Below, one piece after another: positions 43,801-52,349 of a DNA stretch of 64,000 nucleotides. Within the stretch, counting starts at the first letter, position 1. Each line of letters starts with the position of its first letter. A model generated the notes under the pieces. The model was not told the DNA's origin, searched no databases, and saw nothing but the letters and a program-made list of their open reading frames with translations. Source of the DNA: Amphiura filiformis (taxonomy: Eukaryota; Echinodermata; Ophiuroidea; Amphilepidida; Amphiuridae); the NCBI RefSeq assembly GCF_039555335.1, contig NC_092629.1, forward strand, positions 34,365,796 to 34,429,795, given 5' to 3'. A program made the position numbers and the translations under genes.

Positions 43801-46592
43801 ACTTGACTTGCTACGGTATGTTTTTCACCACACAGCGTCAGCGACGTCTTTTTGAAAAAGGGGTACTTTTTTAGAAGGCATCGCCATTTAGGGGTCATTT
43901 TCCAGCCAAATCCTTAGACGTTTATGGTTTAGTAAATCATTGTTTGAGTGAGTTTGCACTAATTTGATAAAAATCACCACTTTTTAATTCATTCTTGTTA
44001 CCTTTGTGCATGTTTTCTTTAGTATCTATAGTTCTGCAAAATCAAAATGACACCTTGGGTATCAAATTAGCTCATTTCCCTGTTCACGCCACTTAGGGTA
44101 TAAATTAGATATTTTTCAGTTGACGCCACTTAGGGTATGGTTTTTGCATGTGTTTCGCCATTAAGGGGTGCAATTTGGTTATGTGAAAATTCACCATTAA
44201 GGGTGCATTTCAGAGTGGTCGGATGTGGGTGGGTAGCACTTTTGTGTGAGAGTGACCCCCCGGGATAAAGGCCAACCCCAAAGGGTCCAATTGCAGTTGG
44301 TGCCTATAGGGCCTATTGACCATGACCAATGTTTCCTGTAGGAAATACTTCTTCAGTTGTTGATAATATAGCTAGGCCTATACAGGGTGAGTGTATGGGT
44401 TTCAAAATATGTATCTCTATTAGCCAATTTCATTTGAAAAACATACTCCCTCTGCAGAAAACTTTAAATCTTCCACAGGGGTACTGCAAATTTCAAATGG
44501 AAAAGCCCAGTTAGATGCATCTTCAAGTCATTAGCAATCACATAAATTGTTGGCATGTCGTTTAAGTTTTGTTTGGCTTATATAACTAAGCGGAAAAAAA
44601 TAAGACTCATAACACAGCTGGGCACTAGTTGTGTATTGCGTAATGCGTGGGGTGACCGTGCACACACTTATGTGAATTTGGGACTTTATTGACGTACTCA
44701 GTAACAAAAGCCATTTGCATTATATTTAAGCCAAACAAACTTTAACAGCTTTTAAATAATGTCGCTTATTGCACTTGGCTGAAAGAGCCATATACGAGGG
44801 GGTATCAAAAGTTTTAGAAATTGCCCAGAAGTGAAAGAGCTATATCAATGAAATTTTGTCAGTGCAATCACCGGTCCTTATGTACACTATGATGCAAAAA
44901 TGGTCTCATAAGAACGTTTACTTTTTTTACAGGCGCTAGATGTCAGTACCTGCCTATGTAACCGCATAACCAGCAAAATGGAGAAAATTGAGGCATGTAG
45001 CATGATTAAGTTCCATTTTAAGGGTTACAGTGCCCAAAAAATCTGCGATGAAATAAAAATTCATTTTCCAAAAAGCAACAGTGACAATATCACAATCACC
45101 ACCGAAGATAACTTTCATTTCATCATCGATTTTCTAGGCACTGCAACCCTTCAAATGCAGGATCTTAATAACGCTGCTTGCCTCAATTTTCTCAATCTTG
45201 CAGTTTATGCGCAGTAACTGGGGCAGCAGGTTATTAGCATCTAGCGTCGCCTGTAAAAAAAAGTAAACATACTTATGAGACCATTTTTGCACCATAGTGT
45301 ACATAAGAACCAGTAATTGCACTGACAAAATTTCATTGATATAGCTCTTTCACTTCTGGGCGATTTCTAAAACTTTTTGATACCCCCTCGTACATGTTAA
45401 GGGATTAATAGAGGTTATCCACTTCACTCATGTGTGACTTCTAACAAAAGGCACTGGTTCCCATAGTATTCCTCATTCAAACTAATTCAATGCACGACCT
45501 CGGAGTTACCTGCATGACTTTGGCGGGCTATTTTGAAACAGTCATGGTTGCACATGCAGGTACTTCTTTAGAATGTCCTAAACAAGGTATAGCAGTCGTT
45601 GATAGGATATGCAGCTTATAGAACATGGATAACCTCTATAGTGAACCCCACCACACATAGTAAAATATTCATATGAGATTTGTTTTTCCATTTTCAGCCT
45701 ATTTTACAAGTTGACCTCAAATGATCTCAGTGAGTGACCTTGAACACCAACATTAGGCCAAAAACATAAATTGTGGGGGATCACTCAAATATGACAGTGT
45801 ACGCATGCATGACCAAATTTTTTTTTTTCAAACACCCCCTAAACGAGTTTTACCCAACCAGCAAATTTAGCCTCTTAACAAGGTAATTTAATATAAAATT
45901 TACCCCCTAATGAGTTTTTGGCTTGTAAAAATGCAACAAATGTACCCTTTTTGGACTCATAATTTATCAAAAATTTGAAAAGGTACTCTAAACAAGTTGT
46001 CCAGTTTCAGAAAACTACCCTTATTCTTGCAAATCAGTGTTTTTTAGACCCTAAATGTTTCATGCGCGTAACTTATCTTGCCTTAAAAACACCCTGCATG
46101 CGTACAGACCATTTATGTCAGTGCCCCCCCCCTCGGGCTTGTCCATAGATCACTTTCAGAAGTTTGGACGGTCGGTCGGTTGGGAAAAGTTTTTTGGAAT
46201 CCCAATTTGCAAACCTTTTAAATGGTCTATAGATTATATTGTGAGCACAGCAAGCAGGAAAATGGGCATATTTAAATGTTTACATACTAGTATTTTTAGA
46301 GCATTTTATCTTGGTGCCCTATGAATGTGTGCCAAAAATCACTTCCCCACCCTCGGTTTGTCAAAAATTGCTCCCCCCCCCATCAGGTGACAAAAATTTC
46401 TTGTCCCCCCAACCCTCCCCAGGGCTCATAATTATTGCACAGCCCATTAGAGGCTGATTATTTAGCCCATAGTTTCAACATAAGTTCACTTACCAGTAGC
46501 TGACAAATGTATTTGTTCCGATTGCAGCCATATTTGATCCCCGCTGTTACTATGGAAACCGACACCAATAAGTATATCAGTACAGACCTCAT
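24277..46592 (-). CDS. ACP7-like: Gene A: purple acid phosphatase, ACP7-like (all 12 exons)
   Basis: Metallophosphoesterase of the purple acid phosphatase family, probably secreted or lysosomal. Twelve minus-strand exons: 46,494-46,609, 42,387-42,587, 41,647-41,835, 40,500-40,623, 37,985-38,053, 36,495-36,603, 35,134-35,250, 32,312-32,348, 27,471-27,538, 26,877-26,948, 26,042-26,176, 24,277-24,342. All are GT-AG and the phases of exons 2-12 fit; the total is about 428 codons, close to vertebrate ACP7. Motifs in order: YGDMG, GDFAYD, GNHE, MGHKPMY, GAHEHSYER, so all metal and phosphate ligands are kept. The C-terminal part has GYTRFFILN and ends GPEAWL-stop. Odd: exon 1 lacks one base relative to gene B, so the ATG at 46,592 reads 33 codons and meets TGA five codons into exon 2. 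The gene is therefore broken, uses an upstream in-frame start, or contains an assembly error. A missed micro-exon between exons 7 and 8 cannot be excluded. Confidence 0.88.
24367..24537 (+). repeat. (CAA)n microsatellite next to exon 12 of gene A
   Basis: Almost pure CAA/AAC triplets, about 110 bp uninterrupted. In the transcript it is a TTG run directly upstream of the exon 12 acceptor. Gene C has a GATAATAA-type microsatellite in the same position. Confidence 0.95.
24535..25485. mobile_element. Foldback element (CGTAAA...TAGTTAGC ends) split by a 696-bp insertion
   Basis: Both halves carry CAAACATGAAG, GGGTTTTGAGCAAATCAT and AAGCGCTC-type words in inverted orientation. The matching element in intron 11 of gene C (55,357-55,562) and a third at 53,126-53,369 lack the insertion. 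Confidence 0.7.
24684..25379. mobile_element. 696-bp CCCAGCAAACAC element, copy 1
   Basis: Inverted ends CCCAGCAAACACAAAA, with TA at 24,682-24,683 and 25,380-25,381. Internal words AACGTTTAAATGTCGGGTTA recur in both orientations. The paralogous site in gene C (about 55,432-55,446, CGTATACAACTATG) is empty. It lies in intron 11, in the opposite orientation to the copy at 29,621-30,313. Confidence 0.88.
25730..26025 (+). repeat. (GAAA)n / (GGAA)n microsatellite next to exon 11 of gene A
   Basis: About 300 bp of GAAA with GGAA interruptions, starting 16 bp beyond the exon 11 donor. In the transcript it is a long pyrimidine tract. Gene C carries a GAAAC-type array at the same place. Confidence 0.95.
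26042..26176 (-). CDS. ACP7-like: Gene A exon 11
   Basis: Encodes GNREPQSILLPPKSFTAFQT then RDFGYTRFFILNSTHIHAEQ and VSDDK, the conserved C-terminal region of the family. 45 codons, phase 0 at both ends. Acceptor CTACAG, donor GTAATG. Confidence 0.92.
26345..26533 (-). pseudogene. Decayed duplicate of exon 11
   Basis: GTGGCTCCC, ATGCAGTGAATGATTTCC and AGAATTTAAAATGAA match the two ends of exon 11. The middle is replaced at about 26,381-26,462 by CAGTAGCGTACGGTGGC-type sequence. It lies in intron 10, just upstream of the real exon 11 in the transcript. It could not encode the domain. Confidence 0.75.
26632..26830 (-). pseudogene. Several decayed copies of the exon 10 3' end with donor
   Basis: ACTTACC(G/A)CAGA(G/T)CCTG, the exon 10 end plus donor, recurs at about 26,632, 26,657, 26,690 and 26,811, with pieces of GCACAGGTGCC and TTTGTGTATGGGG between them. 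They lie in intron 10 on the donor side of exon 10. Confidence 0.75.
26877..26948 (-). CDS. ACP7-like: Gene A exon 10
   Basis: Encodes VYNGSMDAPYTNPKAPVHII then TGSA, a family signature just after the last histidine motif. 24 codons, phase 0. Donor GTAAGT. Confidence 0.92.
26949..27470. other. Intron 9 of gene A
   Basis: Ordinary AT-rich intron; no repeat or coding signal recognised. Confidence 0.6.
27471..27538 (-). CDS. ACP7-like: Gene A exon 9 (HxH metal motif)
   Basis: Encodes GVDLYIGAHEHSYERMWPLY then NNK. The two His of AHEH are the last metal and phosphate ligands of purple acid phosphatases. Acceptor TTCTTAG, donor GTAAAT. Confidence 0.94.
27605..28135. mobile_element. 531-bp AATTCGTCGCTGTTTTGACA element
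   Basis: Inverted ends of about 36 bp (AATTCGT(C/T)GCTGTTTTGACA). Internal ACGACAGTATG(C/T)CAAAATAAT words are repeated. Intron 8 of gene A; not seen at the equivalent place in gene C. Confidence 0.75.
28307..29584. mobile_element. TTAACCCC-type foldback element split by a CACAC-ended insertion
   Basis: The outer parts (28,307-28,328 and 29,392-29,584) match the 217-bp element at 7,343-7,559, including GTAGTGCTCAGGGGG and GATTGGTGATTAAAG. The two parts join cleanly if 28,329-29,391 is removed. Confidence 0.7.
28329..29391. mobile_element. 1,063-bp CACAC-ended element nested in the foldback element
   Basis: Inverted ends CACACTAAAAACTACGGGGT and CACACTTAAAACTACGGGGT. A TG (or TGC) duplication flanks it. 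The inner ends carry many GGGGTCA/TGACCCC words. CAC termini with a 2-3 bp duplication would fit a CACTA-like element (inference). No transposase frame. Confidence 0.75.
29621..30313. mobile_element. 693-bp CCCAGCAAACAC element, copy 2
   Basis: Inverted relative to the 24,684-25,379 copy. TA at 29,619-29,620 and 30,314-30,315. Gene C has the empty site TTTCCATGACTATGCATTTG at 60,768-60,787, so the insertion postdates the A/C duplication. Confidence 0.92.
30374..31039. mobile_element. 666-bp AGGCCC-ended, TTAA-targeted element
   Basis: Ends AGGCCCATTCAGTGATTT and, inverted, AGGCCCTTTCAGTGATTT. TTAA at 30,370-30,373 and 31,040-31,043. Gene C keeps the empty site GCATTTAAGCAG at 60,865-60,874. 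Confidence 0.88.
31280..31472. mobile_element. TATAATTTAGTTCACC element, copy 2
   Basis: Same family as 17,605-17,794: TTCACCTCAAGTTCGGTAGT at one end and the inverse TCACTACCGAACTTGAAG at the other. Intron 8 of gene A. Confidence 0.7.
32312..32348 (-). CDS. ACP7-like: Gene A exon 8 (37 bases)
   Basis: Encodes TREAFEDLFYKYG, the helix before the GVDL strand. Acceptor ATGCAG, donor GTAAGT. The same 37-base exon in gene C supports it, despite its small size. Confidence 0.88.
32349..35133. other. Intron 7 of gene A
   Basis: Holds a pyrimidine-rich microsatellite (33,345-33,846) and a short GC-rich spot (GGTACCCGCGCCCCGCGCGG near 33,150). A small missed exon between exons 7 and 8 cannot be excluded; none was recognised. 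Confidence 0.5.
33345..33846 (+). repeat. CTTT/CTGT pyrimidine tract
   Basis: About 500 bp of TTTC, TTCC and TCTG tetramers on the plus strand (purine-rich in the transcript). The long low-complexity frames over it are artefacts. Confidence 0.95.
35134..35250 (-). CDS. ACP7-like: Gene A exon 7 (His motif)
   Basis: Encodes EATKPENRAKYPWIIAMGHK then PMYCTWNTGVEDCAKIVGI. MGHKPMY matches the family's conserved G-H-(K/R)-P-(M/Y) metal-ligand motif. Phase 0 at both ends; acceptor TTTCAG, donor GTAAGT. Confidence 0.93.
35607..36315 (+). repeat. About 710-bp interspersed repeat, copy 2
   Basis: Direct-orientation match to 23,219-23,932, in intron 6 of gene A. Sequence near 36,735-36,862 matches 22,706-22,815 in inverse orientation (GACGTCAGAAGTCAACTCAT), so a larger complex repeat is involved. 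Confidence 0.85.
36495..36603 (-). CDS. ACP7-like: Gene A exon 6
   Basis: Encodes WNIGTAHIISFSTEANFFSS then QVVINNQMAWLQKDLE. Acceptor CACACAG, donor GTAAGA. One codon shorter than in gene B. Confidence 0.9.
37408..37510. repeat. Palindrome around CCTCGGAATATCGGGATATTCC
   Basis: AAAAATCTAAACATTTTGC pairs with its inverse at the other end, around a near-perfect ACCTCGGAATATC/GATATTCCTCGGT core. Related to 7,137-7,310. Confidence 0.7.
37691..37984 (-). pseudogene. Three extra copies of the exon 5 3' end with donor, about 90-bp tandem units
   Basis: Units of about 89-93 bp each hold TTATTCTTGAGAAACACTTA (intron start plus GTAAGTG donor) and about 33 bases of the exon 5 end (from 37,713, 37,806 and 37,896), separated by CCCC/CACA-rich linkers. 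Only the fourth copy is joined to the complete exon at 37,985-38,053. Confidence 0.92.
37985..38053 (-). CDS. ACP7-like: Gene A exon 5
   Basis: Encodes NFSNYKNRFTMPMYEEVESL then WY. Acceptor GTCCACAG, donor GTAAGTG. Its 3' end is tandemly duplicated downstream. Confidence 0.9.
38136..38414. mobile_element. GGGCTATTCC foldback element
   Basis: Ends GGGTTATTCCATTC and the inverse GGAATAGCCC. Internal TCTTCCACAG and GGAGTATG(A/G)GT words. It provides the empty site (ATACTCACTCCAGTTG, near 38,250) for the hAT-like insertion at 18,584. Confidence 0.8.
39557..39652. repeat. 46-bp hairpin with 4-base loop
   Basis: Arms 39,557-39,602 and 39,607-39,652 match at 45 of 46 positions around AGCC. Weaker pairing extends outward to about 39,540 and 39,670. 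It would form a very stable cruciform or RNA hairpin in intron 4 of gene A. Confidence 0.9.
40366..40452 (-). pseudogene. Decayed duplicate of the exon 4 3' part, gene A
   Basis: GCATAAACTCATCACCGAT, GCAGCTGCTGTCTCAAT and ACTTACTAGGCAT match exon 4 and its donor, but the middle is rearranged and out of frame. The TGTCTGTCTTTTTGTTTG tract beside it is duplicated too, so this is a tandem duplication of about 130 bp. Confidence 0.8.
40500..40623 (-). CDS. ACP7-like: Gene A exon 4
   Basis: Encodes DFAYDMEQGNGTVGDEFMRQ through YMTCPGNHENAY; carries GDFAYD (with exon 3) and GNHE. Acceptor CTTGCAG, donor GTAAGT. Confidence 0.94.
41048..41606. mobile_element. About 560-bp AGTTACGAATACCCAATACT element
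   Basis: Inverted ends of about 45 bp containing AGTTACGAATACCCAATACT (41,048-41,095 and 41,560-41,606). Intron 3 of gene A. Confidence 0.7.
41647..41835 (-). CDS. ACP7-like: Gene A exon 3
   Basis: Encodes YRCGSSYGWSSLFYFRALPS, YGDMG and LQVEAQNGMYDAILHVG. Acceptor ATTACAG, donor GTTAGT. Confidence 0.94.
   Translation of the reverse strand, partial: CIDAAVHTVGVLYFTSEPCHLIPLPKVVFALQYTVTWETRILKHLEDYRSRPKMECMMLYYM
42387..42587 (-). CDS. ACP7-like: Gene A exon 2
   Basis: Encodes GDPTQMMVTWNTFSDTKESM through LIPGSLY (N-terminal fibronectin-like domain). In the frame set by the exon 1 ATG it would read VTQLR-stop instead. Confidence 0.93.
43063..43266. mobile_element. 204-bp hairpin element with perfect 90-bp arms
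   Basis: Arms 43,063-43,152 and 43,177-43,266 are perfect inverse copies (90 of 90) around a 24-bp centre. TA flanks both ends (43,061-43,062 and 43,267-43,268). Ends GGCCTCGTATCC. Mirror-image reading frames on the two strands follow from the palindrome. Confidence 0.93.
43357..43697 (+). mobile_element. About 340-bp GGGCATTTCGTGA repeat, copy 1
   Basis: Matches 46,870-47,166 in inverse orientation, including CCTCATCCCCCCACTTTTCT, AGGCCACTG and GAGGATGCTAG. One copy lies in intron 1 of gene A, the other just upstream of exon 1. Confidence 0.8.
44340..44508. mobile_element. Partial GGGCTATTCC-family element
   Basis: Carries ACATACTCCCTCTGC, AATCTTCCACAGGGGTA and the end TTTCAAATGGAAAAGCCC; the left half is degraded. 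Confidence 0.6.
44793..45392. mobile_element. 600-bp mariner-like element made of two inverted 5' ends
   Basis: Ends TACGAGGGGGTATCAAAA(A)G as in mariner elements. Each arm runs through untranslated sequence into the start of a transposase: plus strand from 44,978 (MEKIEACSMIKFHFKGYSAQ), minus strand near 45,200 (KIEKIEASSVIKILHLKG). Both match the N-terminal helix-turn-helix of mariner transposases. No catalytic DDD region remains, so it is non-autonomous. Confidence 0.82.
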
Positions 46593-46609
46593 TTCTATCT
46601 TGCAAACAC
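46494..46609 (-). CDS. ACP7-like: Gene A exon 1 (signal peptide, frameshifted)
   Basis: From the ATG at 46,592-46,590 it reads MRSVLIYLLVSVSIVTAGIK. The conserved SEQIHLSATG is encoded in the next frame, because GGGGATCAA replaces the ATTGGATTCA-type sequence of gene B with one base fewer (116 versus 117 bases). Acceptor TTTTCAG and donor GTAAGT are intact. Confidence 0.85.
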
Positions 46610-46869
46610 CTGAAAATAACAAAATATTCAAAAAGTACTTTATGTAATTACACAATAGAATCACAAAAAGATACATCCTATAAACAGGGTGGGTGGTGCA
46701 CACAGCCGCCTTGGAACATACACCATTTGCAGGTATAAAATTGGTACGGAAAAAATCATGACAATGGGAGGGGGGTTTCTTCCTGGAATTTCATCATTGA
46801 ATGAATGAACACAGCTGCTACACAAATATGACAATTGGCTGCATTATACACCATGTCAGTAACTTGTGA

Positions 46870-47166
46870 TTGTTAAAGGAGGATTTCGTGATACTAGCAT
46901 CCTCTTTTTATGACATTTTTCAGTATCCACGAAAAAAGCTTATTCACAAAATTTCAGTTGATTTTGATTTTGCGTTTAAACTGCTCCATAGGCCACTGTT
47001 GTAATTTCGTTCTGGTATACCAGAAAGAAATTCAAATATGAAAATATTTTTGCTAAACAGATTAATCTGCAAGAAATATTTTCCAGAGGTTTCCAGTGGT
47101 ATAAAAATCTCAAATTTTTTTGAGAAAAGTGGGGGGATGAGGCTGTGGATCACGAAATGCCCTTTT
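46870..47166 (-). mobile_element. GGGCATTTCGTGA repeat, copy 2 (inverted)
   Basis: Inverse of 43,357-43,697, with TATTCACAAAATTTCAGTTG and GTGGGGGGATGAGGCTG shared. The pair brackets exon 1 of gene A. Confidence 0.8.
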
Positions 47167-47731
47167 AATATACCAATATTTCATTAAGTATCCAAGGTTG
47201 CGTGTTTGTGTTGTATATTGAAATAATGATCGCATTCAGATCACATCCAGCTGTTGCAGCCATTATATTAACAGTTTGCATAAAAGTCTTGGTTGCTTAT
47301 TTTAATAAAAGTACCTCCCAGTTCACAAATGTCTGGCCGTTCAAATCATATTTTCTCAGTGAAGTTCCTGAACTATATACATCATGATGATCAAACAATA
47401 ATATGGCACTTAGATCCAATGTCAATCTACTGTACCTGATTCTGTGTCACGGTGTATGATTTCTATTCAGATGCTGAATGCTATATACTAAGCAAGAACA
47501 GTTGTTTCAATGCAATAATTCAGTAATGAATACAGGTCACACTGCACAATTAAGCAATATGAAGTTCATTGCCACACATACAGTCACAATGTAAATAGCC
47601 TTTCCATTGTCAACACAGTACAGAACACCTCTAACAATTAGTATATTCTCAATGATTAAATACTGTAAATTCCGGTATGCTCATTGTATTTTTACCACTA
47701 ATAAAGATGCAGTGACCCATGTATATAAAAT

Positions 47732-47924
47732 GGGCTAGCTATTCCAATTGAAATCCATACACCCTCTATATAAGACATGACCTTGATCTTCAACGGAGGG
47801 AGTGTGAATTTCAAATGGAGTTACAGCATGAATGGATGACTCCATTTGAAATTCACAATCCCTGTGTGGAAGATTAAGGTGATGTCTTCCTTAGGGGGTG
47901 TATGGATTTCAACTGGAATAGCCC
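47732..47924. mobile_element. GGGCTATTCC foldback element
   Basis: Intact about 190-bp form: GGGCTAGCTATTCCAATTGA at one end, TCAACTGGAATAGCCC at the other, and two inverted GACATGACCTTGATCTTC/GGAAGATTAAGGTGATGTC blocks. Confidence 0.82.
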
Positions 47925-50116
47925 AATACAGGATACTATAGCTAAGTCAAGTTCATTAGAGAAAGAGATGTGTCACTGCCACACACATGCTTGTTTTGCA
48001 ATGCGTTATTTGTCTTTGAGAGATTTAATTTTGTTTCCCCAATTTTAATCAAATATCTGTACATAATGTTTTTAAGCATTTGTTGAAAGAATTAACCTTT
48101 TAAATTAAAGGTGGTCTTAACCCTGGAATTATTTTTGGGCCTCATAACTGCTAAATTTTATGTTTATTTGTTGTCTTGTTTAATTGTAACACTTTGGTAG
48201 TCCGACGTGTAGGACCTTTTTTTCTTATTTCCCAAAAAAATATTCATCTTTCTTATACATAGAATGATAAAGACTTGATGAATTCATCTGCGAGTCAAAT
48301 TTGGGCAAAAATGATCATTTTTGGAGAAAATCCCCCCAAAATGTTTTTTTTTTTTTACCCAAATTTTTTGAAGTTTGACCAACTTTGAGAAATTTGCACC
48401 AAAAATTATTGAAATTTGGGGAAAGGCTCTTTATATTTTTTTGTGGAAAATTATGCATTTTTCAATGAAAATAAAAAGAAAGTAAAGCTCATATTTTGAA
48501 TTTGAGTGGAGGATTCGTGACAAAAGGGTAAGCCTTTATACTAATGCCTTATAGCGAGGAGATCAAAGTATGACATTTTCATCATGTTTTAAAGTATCGG
48601 TTCTGTAGATATGTGGAATCCTGCATGTTATTTTGCGTGCATTGACAAAAATCAATTATCGATTTCCATTGTTCCATTGAATTCCCCTGCACATCAAAAA
48701 AATTAGTTTTGGTGATATTTATTATTTTGGACCAAAAAGTGCCACCTTTTGCTATCCATTAATAAACATGAATATTATATCATCATAAAGATAAATCTAC
48801 TTAGTGTCTGTTGCAATGTGAAGAAAATAATTTTTAGCATGATCCAGTGAAATGTTCTGAAATTATTTATCAAATAATGTGCCCAAAAAAACTTGAAAAA
48901 TGTCTTCCATTTCCCATTGAAAATTGAAAAATATACACCTGATTATTAAAGTAAAAAGTGCCACATTTTCCGAAAACTAAATGAATTTATAATTTATGTT
49001 ATTTGAAAGCAGATATATCAAAGTTTTTATACTGAAGGAAGAAAGTTAAAACAATTTTTTTCCTGTAGTATTTGAAGATCCGTTGAACATAGGTAGAAAA
49101 GGTGACTTTTTAATCAAAATGTCTTGTATTAAAAAGACCTTTTGAAAGTGGCATGAGCAGATGCCAGATGCACCAAAGTTTTCCATATATGGTATCCAGA
49201 GGGCAGCTATGACCCAAGTTTGGTGGAAGATTAAGGTAATGTATTCCATAGGGGGCATATGGATATATACATGTCTCTTCCACTTTCCACAACTGGATTA
49301 ACTATCCTAAAAAGTAGATTAGTAATTACCCGATGCATGATGAATGTCCCCATTATATTATAGTTCTTTATTTGCTAGTTAGTTAGTTAGTTGATCTAAA
49401 TGGCCATTGAAGTAATATACATGACATTTGACATCCTCCCCCCCCAAAAAAAAAAAAATTGTCACGCTTTACCTGTGATCCAATTTGGGTGACAATCAGC
49501 AAAGGGGTTAATTTACGTTGAACATGAAATAGCTACCAAATGCAGGGTTAACTATTTTGTCAAAGAGATTCTTACCTTTATTGCATACATAACCAGTAAC
49601 CACAGTAATATACAACACAACTAATACATGCGTTGTACGAAATAGACACAAGCTTTTACAGCTATATACAAACCTTTAATACCCCTTTAAGGCAAAAAAA
49701 CCCAAATTACAAAAATGTCCACCTTTTCCTGCAATTATGAGCAAAATTTGTTGATTTTGCCCCTGAAGTGCCCCGTAAAAAAGTCCTGGTGCCACCACAG
49801 CAAATGAAACATCCATATATGCAGACAGACATATATGACAGAAATGTGCAGTTTAAAGTTGACATTCTTGAAATGCACCAAAAGTGGGCGGTTTGACAAG
49901 TACGTAGTTGTCTGTCAAACCAAAACTACCTTTATTGCAATAATTATGTAAAGATGAAGAAAAAGCACTTAGATGGGAAACCAATGACGCTTATAGCAAT
50001 TGTCAGATACCCAAATAAAAAGACATGCCATATCACTGCCAAGACATACAAACCTGCACAGACTGTTCATTTCACAGTCCCCTGAGTGACTCCCCATCTG
50101 AAATACTTCTTTGGTA

Positions 50117-50371
50117 CACTCTAAGAAATAAAGGTTCTGAAAAGGTTCTCAAGTTGTCCTCTCAGGAGAACCCTTAGAGGTTCTCTGAAGAACCAAAAAT
50201 GGTTCCAAAACCGTCGAAAATGGCCACAAAAATATGATACAGAATTGTTTTCGGTTCTTTAGAGAACCTTTAACGGTCTCCAAAATTAAAGAACCTTTTG
50301 AGAGGTTCAAGAGGAGGGTTCTCCTGTGAGGACAAAAGAGGTTCTATTTAGAACCTTTATTTCTTAGAGTG
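50117..50371. mobile_element. 255-bp CACTCTAAGAAATAAAGG element
   Basis: Inverted ends CACTCTAAGAAATAAAGGTT, flanked by TA (50,115-50,116 and 50,372-50,373). The interior is rich in AGAACC/GGTTCT words. Similar words occur around 36,870-36,965. Confidence 0.85.
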
Positions 50372-51127
50372 TAAGGTCATTGTCTCAATCAGCCTCATCT
50401 TCTACAAATATTGATATTTTCTTATTTTATTTTCCATTGCCAAACACATACCTCATAAAAAAACTTGTTTATTTGTATACTCGTTAAGGCTAAACAAATT
50501 GTTATGTCTCAAAGCCCATGGTAGTTTATTCTATTTCTTTTAAAGATTTTTTTAGAACTAAATTTTGAACTAAGATGTCATTTTCGAGTGTTCAAAAGTA
50601 CACGGCATAAAATTGTGGTTGATTTACACAATTGAAGCACAAATATCAATTGCTTTATACCTAAGCAATGCAAGTATCGAATCAAGTAACTTTACTTCCA
50701 AATTTTTCTCAGAATTTCATGATTTTACGGCACAAAAAAAAAAAAAAAAATTTGCCGTTTCAGCCGACATGGATACGCTAAGGAAAACAAACATGCGCGG
50801 GCGCTTTGAGACATAACAATTTTTTTAGCCTAATATATTTATACAAAAAGACAGAATTATTTTGATGTAAAATTTACAAAACTTTTGATTTTATAAATAA
50901 CACAAAAACATCTTTATTTGTATACTTGTTAATATATTTACACAAAAAGACAATATTTGTACAAATACATGTATAGACAGAATTATTTTGAAGTTAAACT
51001 TACAAAACTACTTATAAATAAAACAAAAACCCTGCACCTCTTGTATTCATTTCTCCCATGATATACCATGCATGTACCATATTTTACCATGTCGACCTCT
51101 TAATTAATTAGTGCCCAGGATGCTAAA

Positions 51128-51521
51128 GGGATCTGATTGCAACTTTTGCACAGTATTTTTGTGGCACTTGAGAGCACATTAGATACACCAAATTGCATTC
51201 TAAATACAAGGAATGTTCTTCTGATATCAAATATTCTTGGTATTTTGAAATTTGTGGATATAAAACAAATTTTAAGGCCGAAAATTATCAAAAATTGATA
51301 TTTTTGACATATAACAGTCCTTGAAGTAAACTTTATAAAATAATGACATGTACTTAAAGTGTAAGTAGCTGGAAAAGCCGACCATCATTTGAAAATTTTG
51401 ACCTTTCGTATTGAAGATATACATTTTCCCCGTCAAAACCTCCCATTTTTAGGTCTTTTGGTGTCTCTGATGTGCTCTCAGGTCCCGCAAAAATACTGTG
51501 CAAACGTTGATTTCCGATCCC
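51128..51521. mobile_element. TTAA foldback family, diverged and internally deleted
   Basis: Begins GGGATCTGATTGC and ends ACGTTGATTTCCGATCCC. The arms match the 21,414-22,073 family with many changes and the right half is shortened. Right flank TTAA, left flank TAAA. Confidence 0.65.
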
Positions 51522-52349
51522 TTAAGTGAGTCATTAAGTGAATCAAAATGTATAAATATTCCAAAAACAGTAGTGTTAAAAGTGTATCTGAAATCAAAAT
51601 CCTCATAAAGCGCATTGGGCTTTGTGGAAATGTGCTCAATAATAATAAATAATAATAGTCCTAACCTGGAAAGTTTAGAAGCTGTTTTTTATATAAATTT
51701 GATGGAATTTAGTTGTACAAGTTCAACTGAATAGAGGACGCTTTGACAATTGTAACTCCAAAAATAGGTGGCGCTCATGAGGGGAGAGACCCTAATTAGG
51801 TCACCCGAAATACTTGTGCTAAGAAACAAATAAGCAAGATTTATTAACAGTAATATATAATATAATGATATATTCATACATATATGTGACATGATCAAGG
51901 GGAATGAGTCACATGTCGGCCCTGGTCGAAAATGAGTTTTACACATGTTTCTAAAGAGGACATTTAGAGCTTTCAGAAACTGAAAAGCCCATGTTGATAC
52001 AACTTTTCTTTGTGAAGTTACGTCAATTTATCAATCGCTGAAAACAATATAAAACAAAAGAATCTTAACATTTTCTTTGCCAATATCTCAAAATCAATAT
52101 TAGCGACATCAGACTCATTTCCCTTGATCGTGTCACATATTCAGGGCAATAACATCCGCTGAAGATGACAGTTGACCCGGTGCAAGGGCTCCGGTGAGTG
52201 CATGTACCAACTTTGATTAGCGTAGAAGTTTAATATTGCTAATTATAAATGAGTTGCTTATTATAATTATATATACATATGTATCATATTACATAGCAAA
52301 ACATAAACCATATCCCAAAATCCTTTGGTATCTAAGCGGTCCTCATAAT

